A DNA stretch of 28,325 bases from Bordetella parapertussis (GCA_945870465.1 CAMBSS010000040.1:1-28325), one strand, 5' to 3'. Shown: positions 18,087-26,615, numbered from the stretch's first letter. Notes: generated by a model not told the origin, from the sequence alone. A program made the numbers and translations.

Positions 18087-18985
18087 TGCCCGCTACCGCG
18101 CGCGGGCCCGATCGCGGCAATGCCGTCGCGCACCGTCGGATAGCGCAGCTTGAAGCGCAGCTCTTTTTTCATGCGCTGGTTCGACAGCCGCCGCGACTCG
18201 TTCATGAACGACAGCACGTTGGAAGGTATGCGCTCGCCGGCCTCGGCACGCGACAGGCGCGGCGGTCGCGGCAGACCGCAATGATCGGCCACCAGATCGA
18301 AATAGTCGCCCATCTTGAGCACGCTGTCATCGCTCGCGTTGTACATGCGCCCGGCGTGGCCGAAACGCAGCGCCGCGACCACCATGCGCGCCAAATCCTC
18401 GGCATGCACATGATTGCTGTAGCCGTCTTCGTCAGCGTTGAGCGCCGGCGTGCCGGCCTGCAAACGCGCGAGCGGCAACCGTTGCGCAGAATAAATGCCC
18501 GGCGCACGCAGGATGGAAACGCGTACGCGGCTGCGGCTGCGCCTGCCCCACTCCCGCAATTGCCGCTCGGCATCGGCGCGGCGCCGCGCGCGCGCGGTTT
18601 GCGGACGCAGCGGGCGTGTTTCGTCGATGATCTCGCCCGCGCAGTCGCCATAGACACCGCTGGTGCTGATATAGACGAGTTGCTGTGGTAAACTTTTGGC
18701 CTTTGCCAGCGCGGCGATCAGATGCGCGGTGCGCGTGTCGCGCGCGCCCTGCTGCGGTGGCGGAGCGCTATGCAGAACATCATGGGCAATGCCCGCCAAT
18801 CCACCGAGGCTTGCCGGATCATCGAGGTCTCCTACTATCGGCAGCACCCCTTGCGTACGCAGCAACGGCGCGCGGCCGGCATCGTGCGTGAGTCCGTAAA
18901 TGCGGTAGCGTTCGCGCAATTGCGGCAGTGCGCGCAAAGCAACGTCGCCGCAACCGATGATCAGTAAACGTCGCATAGTGCGCAA
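18083..18985 (-). CDS. NAD(P)-dependent epimerase/dehydratase, YeeZ-like SDR
   Basis: This is an extended short-chain dehydrogenase/reductase-fold protein of 300 residues (297 if ATG 18976 is used). The N-terminal Rossmann motif is degenerate, IIGCGDVALRALPQL. A YISTSGVYGD block carries the Ser/Tyr catalytic pattern, and HVHAEDLARMVVAAL and MYNASDDSV are typical of the YeeZ/SDR_a5-like group. The N-terminal GxGxxG is reduced to GCGDVA, as in YeeZ-like proteins. The substrate is unknown. It is the first gene of the operon with cutA, dsbD and tlpA. Confidence 0.82.
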   Translation of the reverse strand: MRTMRRLLIIGCGDVALRALPQLRERYRIYGLTHDAGRAPLLRTQGVLPIVGDLDDPASLGGLAGIAHDVLHSAPPPQQGARDTRTAHLIAALAKAKSLPQQLVYISTSGVYGDCAGEIIDETRPLRPQTARARRRADAERQLREWGRRSRSRVRVSILRAPGIYSAQRLPLARLQAGTPALNADEDGYSNHVHAEDLARMVVAALRFGHAGRMYNASDDSVLKMGDYFDLVADHCGLPRPPRLSRAEAGERIPSNVLSFMNESRRLSNQRMKKELRFKLRYPTVRDGIAAIGPARGSGQ

Positions 18986-19040
18986 ATTCTAACTTAAAAC
19001 AGCGGCGCGCCGCCCGCGCCGCCGATATTTACGGTTTGTC

Positions 19041-20060
19041 ATGTCCAATCAGGTAACCATCCAGCCCGCCAATCACGTCTTCACGGCCGAGGACGATGAA
19101 ACGATACTCGACGCCGCCTTGCGCGAAGGCCACGTCATTTCGTACGGCTGCCGCAACGGCGCCTGCGGCACGTGCAAAGGCACGGTGCTCGCGGGCAAGG
19201 TCGATTACGGCAAATATCAGCAGAGCGCGCTGACGGATGCCGAAAAACGTCTCGGCATGGCGCTCTTCTGTCAGGCCAAACCACTCGGCGACATCGTGAT
19301 TCAAATTCGCGAGGTCAGCGCCGCCAAAGACCTGCAGATACGGACGTTGCCGTGCCGTGTGCAGAAGATGGAACGCGTGGCGGGCGACATCATGGTGTTG
19401 CACCTCAAGCTGCCGGCATCCGAACGGCTGCAGTTTCTCGCCGGCCAATACGTCGATATCCTGATGAAAGACGGTTCGCGGCGCAGCCTGTCGATGGCGA
19501 ACGCGCCGCATGACGATGAATTCCTGCAGCTGCACCTGCGCAATTACGGCGGGCCGTTCAGCCAGCACGTATTCACCAAAATGAAAGAGCGCGACATCCT
19601 GCGCTTCGAAGGCCCGCTTGGCACGTTTTTCCTGCGCGAAGACAGCACCAAGCCCATCATCCTGCTGGCGAGCGGCACCGGCTTCGCGCCCATCAAGTCG
19701 CTCATCGAGCACGCGCTGCACTCCAATAACCCGCGGTCGATAACGCTGTATTGGGGCGCGCGCGTGCGCGCCGATCTCTATATGAACGAACTGCCCGAAC
19801 AATGGGCGGACTCGCGCGCCGATTTCAAGTACGTGCCGGTGCTGTCGGAGCCGCTGGCAAGCGACCACTGGGCAGGCCGCAGCGGCTTCGTTCACGAGGT
19901 TGTCATGCAGGATTTCCCTGACATGAGCGGCTATCAGGTCTACGCCTGCGGCGCACCGGTGGTGGTCGAATCAGCGCACCGCAATTTCACTTCCCTCTGC
20001 GGCCTGCCCGAAGCAGAGTTTTTCTCCGACGCTTTCACGCCGGCCGCACCCACAGGGTGA
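19041..20060 (+). CDS. 2Fe-2S ferredoxin-NAD(P)H reductase fusion (CDP-6-deoxy-glucoseen reductase-like)
   Basis: The 339-residue protein has an N-terminal plant-type ferredoxin domain with cluster ligands C37, C42, C45 and C77 (GCRNGACGTC...FC). A ferredoxin-reductase module follows: the FAD site is RSLS (148-151), the NAD(P) loop is LLASGTGFAPIKS and the C-terminal block is YACGAPVVVES. This order matches the AscD/RfbI group, usually annotated as CDP-6-deoxy-delta-3,4-glucoseen reductase in betaproteobacteria. No dideoxysugar genes are nearby, so it more likely supplies electrons to an unidentified oxygenase or other partner. It is divergent from the epimerase and convergent with hemY. Confidence 0.9.
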   Translation: MSNQVTIQPANHVFTAEDDETILDAALREGHVISYGCRNGACGTCKGTVLAGKVDYGKYQQSALTDAEKRLGMALFCQAKPLGDIVIQIREVSAAKDLQIRTLPCRVQKMERVAGDIMVLHLKLPASERLQFLAGQYVDILMKDGSRRSLSMANAPHDDEFLQLHLRNYGGPFSQHVFTKMKERDILRFEGPLGTFFLREDSTKPIILLASGTGFAPIKSLIEHALHSNNPRSITLYWGARVRADLYMNELPEQWADSRADFKYVPVLSEPLASDHWAGRSGFVHEVVMQDFPDMSGYQVYACGAPVVVESAHRNFTSLCGLPEAEFFSDAFTPAAPTG

Positions 20061-20097
20061 TCTCGAGGTCTTTTCGGGCCAATCCAAAACCTTGAAC

Positions 20098-20296
20098 CGC
20101 GAAGGACGCGAAGGACGCGAAGGAAAAGAAAAATACACAGAAAATACGAAACGCGAAGAGAGGAGCACTGCGAACGCCTTGGAATATTTTTTTGAACGGT
20201 TTTAAGCATCCGTTTCAAATCGCGGCAACCTTCCTGGCTGTGGACGCTCTTACCTTATGGTCCCCCTTTGCGTCCTTCGCGTTCTTTGCGGTTCAG
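20098..20296. repeat. 9-mer inverted-repeat element, family B (between two convergent genes)
   Basis: The left arm, 20098-20124, is three perfect tandem copies of CGCGAAGGA preceded by TGAAC. The right arm, 20264-20290, is CCCTTTGCG TCCTTCGCG TTCTTTGCG, the reverse complement in 9-bp phase, followed by GTTCAG, which mirrors the TGAAC end. The 139-bp centre is A-rich near the left arm. The element fills the gap between the reductase stop (20060) and the hemY stop (20299). Confidence 0.85.
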
Positions 20297-20298
20297 CT

Positions 20299-21507
20299 TT
20301 AGAGAGACATGCGGCGCCGCCCGCCGGTCATCTGCTTCAACTGATTGACGGCGAGATCGAGGCTTTCGCGATAATTCCGCCGCGCGGCGTCAGCATTGCC
20401 GAGCCGGTCATGCAACTGCGCAAGCACGAGGTACGCTGAATACATGGGCTCGACCGATATGCTCGCGTCGAGATAACTCTGCGCTTTGCCCCACAGTTCC
20501 TGCCGCGCACACAGCCGGCCCAGGGTCAGCAGCAGCACCGCGTCGCGCGGATTGGATTTCAACCACTGCTCGGCGCGCTCGATCTGCCGTATCGTTTCGC
20601 CGCCCTCGCATTCGGCGTAAATTCCGGCCAGTTCGGAGTCCCATTCCATCGCCAGCGCCTGCTCGATGATCTGCAGCGCCTGCGCGACGACGCCCAGCGC
20701 CATATAACATTGCGCGGCAGCGGCGGCGATTTTGGCGTCGCGTTTCAGTGCGGAGGGAATTTTTTGCCAGCACTCTTCGAGCGCGCGCTGGTCGAGCGCC
20801 TTGCGTTTCAGGTTCTCGGCATGGGCATACCGTCGCAGATGGCTGGCCTGCGTCGCATCGAATACGCTGCGCCGCTCCAACTGGTCGATCAGCAGCAGCG
20901 CCTGGTCCCAGTTCTTGGCCTGCTGCTGCGCTTTGAGTTCGAGGCGCAATGCCGCGGTGTGCTTGTCGGGCAGGGTCCGCAAGGCGATCAATGCTTCCTG
21001 GAAGCGCCGCTGGTCGAGCAACATGTCGGCCGCCGCGATGATGCGCACGACCGGTTCACCGGATGCCATCTCTCCGGCGCGCGCGAGATAGGTATCGCGT
21101 TCTTCGTAACGGCGCAGTTCGTGCGCCGCGCGCGCGGCCAGCACCGCGCCAAGTGCCGACGTGTCAGCCGACTCCATCGCCGCCACCGCGGCTTTTTCGG
21201 CGCGCCCGAAGCGGCCGGCGAAAAACGCATTCACCGCGGTGAGCAGCGTGGCGCGCGCATTGTCGCGGCGGCGGCGCTCGCGATATTCGCGCACCTTGCC
21301 CGGCAACCCGACGGCGCCGAAGATGAAGCGCAGCAGCAGGTAGCCGACGACGAACGCAGCGCCCAATAACATGACCAGCAGATTGAGCGACAACTCGGCG
21401 CGATACGGCGGCCACACCAGAAGCGCGTAGCCGGCATTGAAACGCAGTGCGAGCGCGACGGCGACCGCCAGCGCGAACAGTCCGAGAATCCAGAATACCC
21501 AGCGCAC
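20299..21507 (-). CDS. hemY: HemY-family TPR membrane protein
   Basis: The 402-residue protein has two N-terminal transmembrane helices (about 4-22 and 42-66) followed by the HemY_N region and a helical TPR-like repeat domain to the C-terminus. It is the last gene of hemC-hemD-hemX-hemY, the conserved proteobacterial order. This HemY is not the protoporphyrinogen oxidase of Gram-positives. Its exact role is unproven; it is thought to act with HemX at the membrane in late tetrapyrrole metabolism. It starts 14 nt after hemX. Confidence 0.92.
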   Translation of the reverse strand: MRWVFWILGLFALAVAVALALRFNAGYALLVWPPYRAELSLNLLVMLLGAAFVVGYLLLRFIFGAVGLPGKVREYRERRRRDNARATLLTAVNAFFAGRFGRAEKAAVAAMESADTSALGAVLAARAAHELRRYEERDTYLARAGEMASGEPVVRIIAAADMLLDQRRFQEALIALRTLPDKHTAALRLELKAQQQAKNWDQALLLIDQLERRSVFDATQASHLRRYAHAENLKRKALDQRALEECWQKIPSALKRDAKIAAAAAQCYMALGVVAQALQIIEQALAMEWDSELAGIYAECEGGETIRQIERAEQWLKSNPRDAVLLLTLGRLCARQELWGKAQSYLDASISVEPMYSAYLVLAQLHDRLGNADAARRNYRESLDLAVNQLKQMTGGRRRMSL

Positions 21508-21521
21508 CGGCGGCCCCTCGC

Positions 21522-22586
21522 CTAGCGCGCGCGTTCGCGCGTCAGCCGGTAATTGCGCACGGCGTCCAGGCTGGCGGCCACATCCGGCACCTCGATGCTG
21601 ATCTGGCTGTCGTGCAACTGGCGCACCGCGGCTACCGCATTGGCGACGGTTTTGTCGCGCGCATCGTAATAGCGTGCCAGCCAGTCGTGCGCCGCCTTGA
21701 GGTCGGCCTTGAAACTTTTTTCATCGTGGGCGAGCAGCGCCAGCCGCGCGCCGAGCAGGCGCAGCTTCAGGTTTTCGCGCAGAAAATAAGTTTGTCCCGG
21801 CGTCAGCAGCGGAATGTCGGGGCGGTCCATTCTTTCGATGCGCACGAGGTCGCGCATGTCGCGCCACAACTCGCGCGTGAAGCGCATCCAGGCATTGGCG
21901 TCCGCATCCGCGGCGCCTTTGGCGGCGGCCGGTTCCTGCGGGCGCACTTCGAGCGCCAGCGGCAGGCTGTCTATCGTGCCCATCAGGTTGTCGATGCGCG
22001 CGCTGATGCCGATCACATCGACATAGGGAGCCAGCTTCAGGCGCTCGACGTCGCGCGCTATCACCTTGCGCAGGCCGGCCAACTGCGGCCGGTCCAGCCG
22101 TGCCAGCCGCGCATCCGCCGCCTGCAGCGCGATCAACGCCGATCTTACGTTGCCCGCGAGCTGTAACTGCTGGCTGGCGACCAGCAAGGTCTGCTCGACG
22201 TCGGCCAGCAATGACTCGTCGCGGCTGCGCGACAATTCCTGGTAGAGCGCCTCGAGCGCGATCTGCTGGTTCTGCGATTCCTGCAGCTTGGCCTCGAGCA
22301 CGCCCAGCTTGACCTGGGCTTCGCGGGTCGTTTCGCGCACCTGCTCCGCAACGCCCCGGCTCTCCTTGTTCTCGACGTCGGCAGCGGCCAGGCGCCGCGC
22401 CAGTTCGTGCTGCAGCGTGTTGATCTGCTGGTGGCTGTCGTACCACTGCCAGGCCAGCACCACCAACGCGAGCGCCGCCACGAGCGCCACCGGATGCAGG
22501 TAGCGCGGACGCGCGGTGGGCGACGCGCCCTCCAGCACCGGCTTGGCGGCGGATTCGCCGGTTGCAATTTTTGGAGATTCTTCCAT
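21522..22586 (-). CDS. hemX: HemX-family membrane protein (labelled uroporphyrinogen-III C-methyltransferase)
   Basis: The 354-residue protein has a short cytoplasmic N-terminus, a single TM segment (about 31-46) and a long coiled-coil-rich region (about 50-125), then a helical C-terminal domain with LTPGQTYFLRENLKLRLL, the conserved HemX block. It lacks the SAM-binding motifs of a real uroporphyrinogen methyltransferase, so that common database name is misleading. It lies 48 nt after hemD and directly before hemY. Its function is unknown. Confidence 0.92.
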   Translation of the reverse strand: MEESPKIATGESAAKPVLEGASPTARPRYLHPVALVAALALVVLAWQWYDSHQQINTLQHELARRLAAADVENKESRGVAEQVRETTREAQVKLGVLEAKLQESQNQQIALEALYQELSRSRDESLLADVEQTLLVASQQLQLAGNVRSALIALQAADARLARLDRPQLAGLRKVIARDVERLKLAPYVDVIGISARIDNLMGTIDSLPLALEVRPQEPAAAKGAADADANAWMRFTRELWRDMRDLVRIERMDRPDIPLLTPGQTYFLRENLKLRLLGARLALLAHDEKSFKADLKAAHDWLARYYDARDKTVANAVAAVRQLHDSQISIEVPDVAASLDAVRNYRLTRERAR

Positions 22587-22634
22587 CAGCTCACTCTAAT
22601 CAGTGGCGGTGTTGCTGTAAACAGGCGTGTGCAT

Positions 22635-23420
22635 TCAGGCGTGCGCGGCAAACCATAGCTGCAGGCCCTGCATGAGTCCGTCGTCGCCCTGCGCGGTCTG
22701 CACGACGGCGTCGAGGTTCAACTCGCGCGCGGCAGCGGCGATGCGCGGATGCGGCACGAACAGCGGGGTCTTCTGCAACCACGGCCGGCCCGGCGCGCCG
22801 ACGAGTTCATGCAGATTACGCAACCCTTCGCTGCTGGTGACGATGACCGCGTGCACCTCATTGCGTTCCCATGCCTTCAACAATGGCGCGGGATCGGCGC
22901 GCGGCAGCACGCGACGGTAGCATTCTGCGTACTCGACGACTGCGCCGCGCGCCGTCAGAGCTTCGCCCAGCAATTCGCGGCCGCCGACGCCACGGAAAAT
23001 AATCATGCGTTTGCCCGCGACGACCTGCATCTCCGGCAGCGCGAGCAGCGCTTCGCTGTCGAAGCGCGCCGGCGCCGTCACGGCGGTCACGCCGAAGTTT
23101 GCCAGCTCGCGCACAGTCGCCTGGCCGACTGCGGCGAACGCCAACTGCGGTGGCAAAGCACGCCGCGCCTTGATCAGCGTCATCGCCTTATAGACTGCGT
23201 TGGGACTGATGAAAATCGCGCGGTCGAAATCGTCGATCCGGTCGATCAACGCGAGGAGTGGCCGCGGGTCGTCGACGTCGGCAATCTCGATTGCCGGAAA
23301 TAAAATGGCATGGCCGCCAGCGGCGCAGATCGCTTCGGCGAGTTGCGCGGACTGGCGTGCGGGACGCGTCACCGCTATCCCTTTGCCCGCGAGCGCGTTG
23401 CTTTTGCCCGCTCCGCTCAT
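22635..23420 (-). CDS. hemD: uroporphyrinogen-III synthase
   Basis: The 261-residue enzyme closes and inverts ring D of hydroxymethylbilane. Sequence conservation in this family is low. The pattern is present as ITRPARQSAQLAEAI-like start (here VTRPARQ), FISPNAV, AFAAVGQATVREL, FRGVGGRELLGE, YRRVLP and VIVTSSEGLRNL. ATG 23420 is chosen; TTG 23432 would add four unconserved residues. The upstream spacer to hemC holds a family C repeat that ends 20 nt before the ATG. Confidence 0.93.
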   Translation of the reverse strand: MSGAGKSNALAGKGIAVTRPARQSAQLAEAICAAGGHAILFPAIEIADVDDPRPLLALIDRIDDFDRAIFISPNAVYKAMTLIKARRALPPQLAFAAVGQATVRELANFGVTAVTAPARFDSEALLALPEMQVVAGKRMIIFRGVGGRELLGEALTARGAVVEYAECYRRVLPRADPAPLLKAWERNEVHAVIVTSSEGLRNLHELVGAPGRPWLQKTPLFVPHPRIAAAARELNLDAVVQTAQGDDGLMQGLQLWFAAHA

Positions 23421-23440
23421 TTTCAAAACCAAGGCAGGGC

Positions 23441-23569
23441 AACCGCCGATGAACGCAGATCAACGCAGATAAAATAAAATTCGGGAATTCTTTCCCGATA
23501 CCCCCCGCGCTTTTTGCAGCTTAATGTTTTCGCGGTTAATCGGCGTTCATCGGCGCTCATCGGCGGTTT
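23441..23569. repeat. 10-mer inverted-repeat element, family C copy 1 (hemC/hemD spacer)
   Basis: The left arm, 23441-23470, is AACCGCCGAT GAACGCAGAT CAACGCAGAT. The right arm, 23535-23569, reads as the reverse complement in three 10-mers (ATCGGCGTTC, ATCGGCGCTC, ATCGGCGGTT). The spacer contains a perfect 7-bp hairpin, TCGGGAA-TTCT-TTCCCGA, at 23481-23498. The hemC stop codon (23569-23571) touches the right arm. Confidence 0.85.
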
Positions 23570-24519
23570 CATTGATTTTCCAGCGCAGCGAGTATTTCCG
23601 TCGCACCCAGCGCGCGCAGCCGCGCGGCGAGTTCATTTCCCAGCGCTTCAGGATCGCGCGCATCGGCGGTCAATTCAGCGCGCACGAATTTCGCGCCGTC
23701 CGGGCTCGCCACGAAACCGCGCAGGCGCAGGCTGCCGCCTTCCGCCTGCGCGTACGCACCCAGCGGCAACTGGCAATTGCCGGACAATGCGCGGGACAAC
23801 GCGCGCTCCGCGCGCACGCACGCGGCGGTCTCGGCGTGATCAAGCGGCTGCATCATGGCTATCAGGTCGGCGCGATCGGCGCGGCATTCGATGCCCATAG
23901 CGCCCTGCCCCGGCGCCGGCAGACTGTCTTCGGGCGTGAGGATGGCAGTAATACGGTCGGCAAGCCCCAGCCGCTTCAACCCCGCGGCCGCCAGCACGAT
24001 GGCCGCATACTGGCCGTCATCGAGCTTCTTCAACCGGGTTTGCACGTTGCCGCGCAAAGGCTCGATTTTGAGCCGTGGAAAGCGCGCGCGAATCTGGCTT
24101 TCGCGGCGCAGGCTGGAAGTTCCCACGCAACTGCCGTCGGGCAGCGCGGAAAAACCGGCATATTGATTGGAGACGAAAGCATCCCGCGAATCGGCGCGTT
24201 CGGCGATCGCCGCAATCGCGAAGCCGGGCGGCAACACCATCGGCACGTCTTTCATCGAATGCACCGCGATGTCGGCGCTGCCGGCGGCAAGCGCGTCTTC
24301 GAGCTCCTTGACGAACAGGCCTTTGCCGCCGATCTTGTCGAGCGCGCGGTCGAGTATGCGGTCGCCCTGCGTGGTCATGCCGCGGATGGTGATTTTTGTT
24401 TGCGGATATAATGCGGCGAGCCGCGCTTCGATATTGCGCGCCTGCCACAGCGCCAGCGCGCTTTCGCGCGACGCAATCACTAGGCTCGACAATGGGTGTT
24501 TCGAAGCGGCACTGGTCAC
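23569..24519 (-). CDS. hemC: porphobilinogen deaminase (hydroxymethylbilane synthase)
   Basis: The 316-residue enzyme polymerises four porphobilinogens on a dipyrromethane cofactor. Cofactor Cys249 lies in [13 protein letters not shown] and catalytic Asp91 in [37 protein letters not shown] and [10 protein letters not shown] are also typical. GTG 24519 is chosen because an AGGA Shine-Dalgarno lies at the right distance. The open frame upstream to 24744 is not conserved and would run through the divergent gene. Promoter signals are limited: TAAAAT at 24584-24589 on the minus strand could be a -10 inside the divergent gene. Confidence 0.96.
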   Translation of the reverse strand: MTSAASKHPLSSLVIASRESALALWQARNIEARLAALYPQTKITIRGMTTQGDRILDRALDKIGGKGLFVKELEDALAAGSADIAVHSMKDVPMVLPPGFAIAAIAERADSRDAFVSNQYAGFSALPDGSCVGTSSLRRESQIRARFPRLKIEPLRGNVQTRLKKLDDGQYAAIVLAAAGLKRLGLADRITAILTPEDSLPAPGQGAMGIECRADRADLIAMMQPLDHAETAACVRAERALSRALSGNCQLPLGAYAQAEGGSLRLRGFVASPDGAKFVRAELTADARDPEALGNELAARLRALGATEILAALENQ

Positions 24520-24544
24520 GCGTTTTTCCTGCCGGAAAATGAAT

Positions 24545-25039
24545 ATGACGAACTGCTTGCGGCAATTCCGGTTGCTGTTTTTGATTTTAGCATGCAGCGT
24601 CGGCGCGGCCTGCGCGCAGACGCAAGTAACGCTGCTCCAGTATGCCGACGACTTTGCGGCACTCGGCAAAGTCGCCGCCGCGCGTAACCTGCCTGTCATG
24701 CTGGTGTTCACGCGGCCCGGCTGCCCGTATTGCGCGCGCGCCAAGAAAAACCATCTCGAACCGCTGAGTGCGAGCCCCGGCTACGGTTCGCAAGTGATTA
24801 TCCGTGAGATAGAAGCGCCCAACGACCTGATCCCGCTGCGCGATTTCGACGGCAACCAGACGACCCACGGCGAATTCGCGCGCAAATACGCGGTGCAAGC
24901 GGTGCCGACGGTGATCGTCGTCAATGCGCGGGGCGAGCCGCTTGCCGACGCGATCGTCGGCCTCAACGTGCCGGATTTCTATAATCTTTATCTGGAACAG
25001 GCGATCGACGCCGCCCGCTTGCGGTTGCGCGCGCGCTAA
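24545..25039 (+). CDS. secreted thioredoxin-fold protein (CPYC active site)
   Basis: This 164-residue protein has an N-terminal signal peptide (hydrophobic 9-20, likely cleavage after ACA). A thioredoxin-fold domain follows with [19 protein letters not shown], placing the redox pair at Cys60 and Cys63, and a cis-Pro block [15 protein letters not shown]. It resembles periplasmic SoxW/thioredoxin_2-type proteins. The active site CPYC is glutaredoxin-like and suggests a reductant or isomerase role. ATG 24545 has a GGAAA about 8 nt upstream; ATG 24539 is also possible but overlaps that site. Its start is only 25 bp from the divergent hemC start. The partner is unknown. Confidence 0.85.
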   Translation: MTNCLRQFRLLFLILACSVGAACAQTQVTLLQYADDFAALGKVAAARNLPVMLVFTRPGCPYCARAKKNHLEPLSASPGYGSQVIIREIEAPNDLIPLRDFDGNQTTHGEFARKYAVQAVPTVIVVNARGEPLADAIVGLNVPDFYNLYLEQAIDAARLRLRAR

Positions 25040-25076
25040 TCGCCAGGACTGGCCTGAATAACCTTAAAAACTTGAT

Positions 25077-25254
25077 AACCGCCGATATACGCCGATGTAA
25101 CTGGGATTGAAAGATGGACAATGGTTAAATAGTAAATCGGCATTCCGGCGCGGCCCGAATTCCTGGGCGGTCACAATTATTCATTGCCCATTTTCCGTTC
25201 CCGTTTCACTTGTTTTTGATCTTATCGGCGTTTATCGGCGTTCATCGGCGGTTT
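25077..25254. repeat. 10-mer inverted-repeat element, family C copy 2 (between two convergent genes)
   Basis: The left arm, 25077-25096, is AACCGCCGAT ATACGCCGAT. The right arm, 25224-25254, is three 10-mers of the reverse complement (ATCGGCGTTT, ATCGGCGTTC, ATCGGCGGTT). The spacer of about 127 bp is AT-rich. It occupies the gap between the thioredoxin-fold gene and the secreted unknown gene, whose stops face each other. No other feature is seen in 25040-25284. Confidence 0.82.
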
Positions 25255-25284
25255 CGGCCTGCTTTTGAGATGGCTGTTAATTGC

Positions 25285-25851
25285 TCAACCGCACTGCAGG
25301 CGCTGGCCTTCGCGCTTGCGCTTGACCGCGACGGGATACGACGCGAGTTCGAAATTCACGAACACCAGGTCTTTGCCGCGATAGGCGACGACCTGCCCTG
25401 CTTCGCTCTGCCACTTGACGCCTGGTTGATCACTTGCATTTTGCATCGGCAGGGTTTGCGGTGCGCCGTAGCGCCCACGCAGGTAGGCAACTACCGCGTC
25501 GAAATTCCGCACTTCCGCCGACAGCGAAAACTGCTGCAGGCGGCCCTCGAGAAAATGCAGCCGGATTTCGCGCGTCTCCACGCCGTCGAGCAGTTCGGTG
25601 TGCGATACGCAGCCGACGTCGGCGAAATCGTCTTCGCGCTGCATGCAGCCGTAACCGCGCTTGCCGAGATCGGGCTTGCCCGCGCGCGGCTTGGCCAGCG
25701 AAGCATCGATGTCGCGAAAATCGAGGTCGCGCTCGAGCCGCGCGTAACTGGCGCCTAGACCGATGTCGAGCACGCCGAACGGCATGTCTGCCGCCGCGCT
25801 GACGGCCGCCGCAAAGCTGAGAATGCAAAAAAGGGTCAGGCGTGAAGTCAT
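25285..25851 (-). CDS. secreted protein of unknown function, coupled to algR
   Basis: The 188-residue product has a clear signal peptide (MTSRLTLFCILSFAAAVSAAA, split as hydrophobic core 6-18 and AxA cleavage near 20). The mature part includes a short conserved-looking region MPFGVLDIGLGASYARLERDL, split here as MPFGVLDIG and ARLERDLDFRD, and two Cys (GYGCMQRE and VGCVSH) that could form a disulfide. I do not recognise the family. ATG 25851 overlaps the algR stop by four bases (ATGA), so it is translated from the algZ-algR mRNA. The AlgZR pair controls it at least by co-transcription. Confidence 0.8.
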   Translation of the reverse strand: MTSRLTLFCILSFAAAVSAAADMPFGVLDIGLGASYARLERDLDFRDIDASLAKPRAGKPDLGKRGYGCMQREDDFADVGCVSHTELLDGVETREIRLHFLEGRLQQFSLSAEVRNFDAVVAYLRGRYGAPQTLPMQNASDQPGVKWQSEAGQVVAYRGKDLVFVNFELASYPVAVKRKREGQRLQCG

Positions 25852-26615
25852 AAAATTCTCCCCAGTTCGCGCACGATATGCTGCTGGCGCCGGCTTACCG
25901 CGAGTTTCTCGGCAACGCCGTTCATTACCACTACCCAATGGCCTTCGCCATCGGCATCGGTGGCGCGCTCGAAACCGCGAATCGCATCCTTGGCCACCAG
26001 GCAGTTGCGATGTATGCGCACGAAACGCCCGAAGAATTCGTGTTCGAGCTTCGACAGCGATTCCTCAAGCAGAAATTCGCGTTCGGCAGTGCGCACTGTC
26101 ACGTATTTTAACTCGGCTTTTAGAAATGCAATGTCGGCCAGCGGTATCAGGTGGATGCGCCCGCGCTCGTTGACCGACAAATGGCTGCGCGCGTCCGGCC
26201 TCATTTCGCGCAGCACGTCGGGCCGCAACGGCGCCAGCGTGCGGGCGCGCGACAGCGCCTCGAACAGGCGGGCGAGCCGGATCGGCTTTAGCAGGTAGTC
26301 GATGGCGTGCACTTCGAAAGCTTTCAGCGCATACGCGTCGTAGGCGGTGGTGAATATCACCGCGGGCGGCTCGTCCAGCTTCTGGATGTGCTGCGCCACT
26401 TCGATGCCGTCCATTTCCGGCATGCGGATGTCAAGCAGCACCACGTCGGCGTCGCATGCCGGCAGCAGCGCAAGCGCCTCGCGGCCGTTCGCGGCTTCGC
26501 CGGCAATCTCCAGCGGCATCTTCATCGCGCAATCGGCCAGCAGGTCGCGCAGCCGGTTGCGCGCCGGCGCCTCATCATCGACGACCAGCACGCGCAACGG
26601 CGGCTCGGCGGTCAT
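25848..26615 (-). CDS. algR: LytTR-family response regulator (AlgR-type)
   Basis: The 255-residue protein has an N-terminal receiver domain with the acidic pair in VVDDE, the phosphorylation Asp62 in LLDIRMPEMDG and Lys110 in DYLLKPI. A LytTR DNA-binding domain follows (about 150-252) with HLSVNERGRIHLIPLADI, FVRIHRNCLVA and VVVMNGVAEKLAVSRR. It should be phosphorylated by the adjacent kinase and bind direct-repeat promoter sites. In Pseudomonas the homologue controls alginate and type IV pilus functions; the regulon here is unknown. Its ATG overlaps the kinase stop (TGATG). Confidence 0.95.
   Translation of the reverse strand: MTAEPPLRVLVVDDEAPARNRLRDLLADCAMKMPLEIAGEAANGREALALLPACDADVVLLDIRMPEMDGIEVAQHIQKLDEPPAVIFTTAYDAYALKAFEVHAIDYLLKPIRLARLFEALSRARTLAPLRPDVLREMRPDARSHLSVNERGRIHLIPLADIAFLKAELKYVTVRTAEREFLLEESLSKLEHEFFGRFVRIHRNCLVAKDAIRGFERATDADGEGHWVVVMNGVAEKLAVSRRQQHIVRELGRIL

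Noticed and set aside
21522..22586. Uroporphyrinogen-III methyltransferase activity for hemX
   Set aside because: SAM-binding motifs of the CobA/CysG family are absent, and the protein is a TM plus coiled-coil protein.
24519..24744. N-terminal extension of hemC to 24744
   Set aside because: The extra 75 residues are not conserved, run antisense through the divergent gene, and the GTG at 24519 has a good ribosome-binding site.
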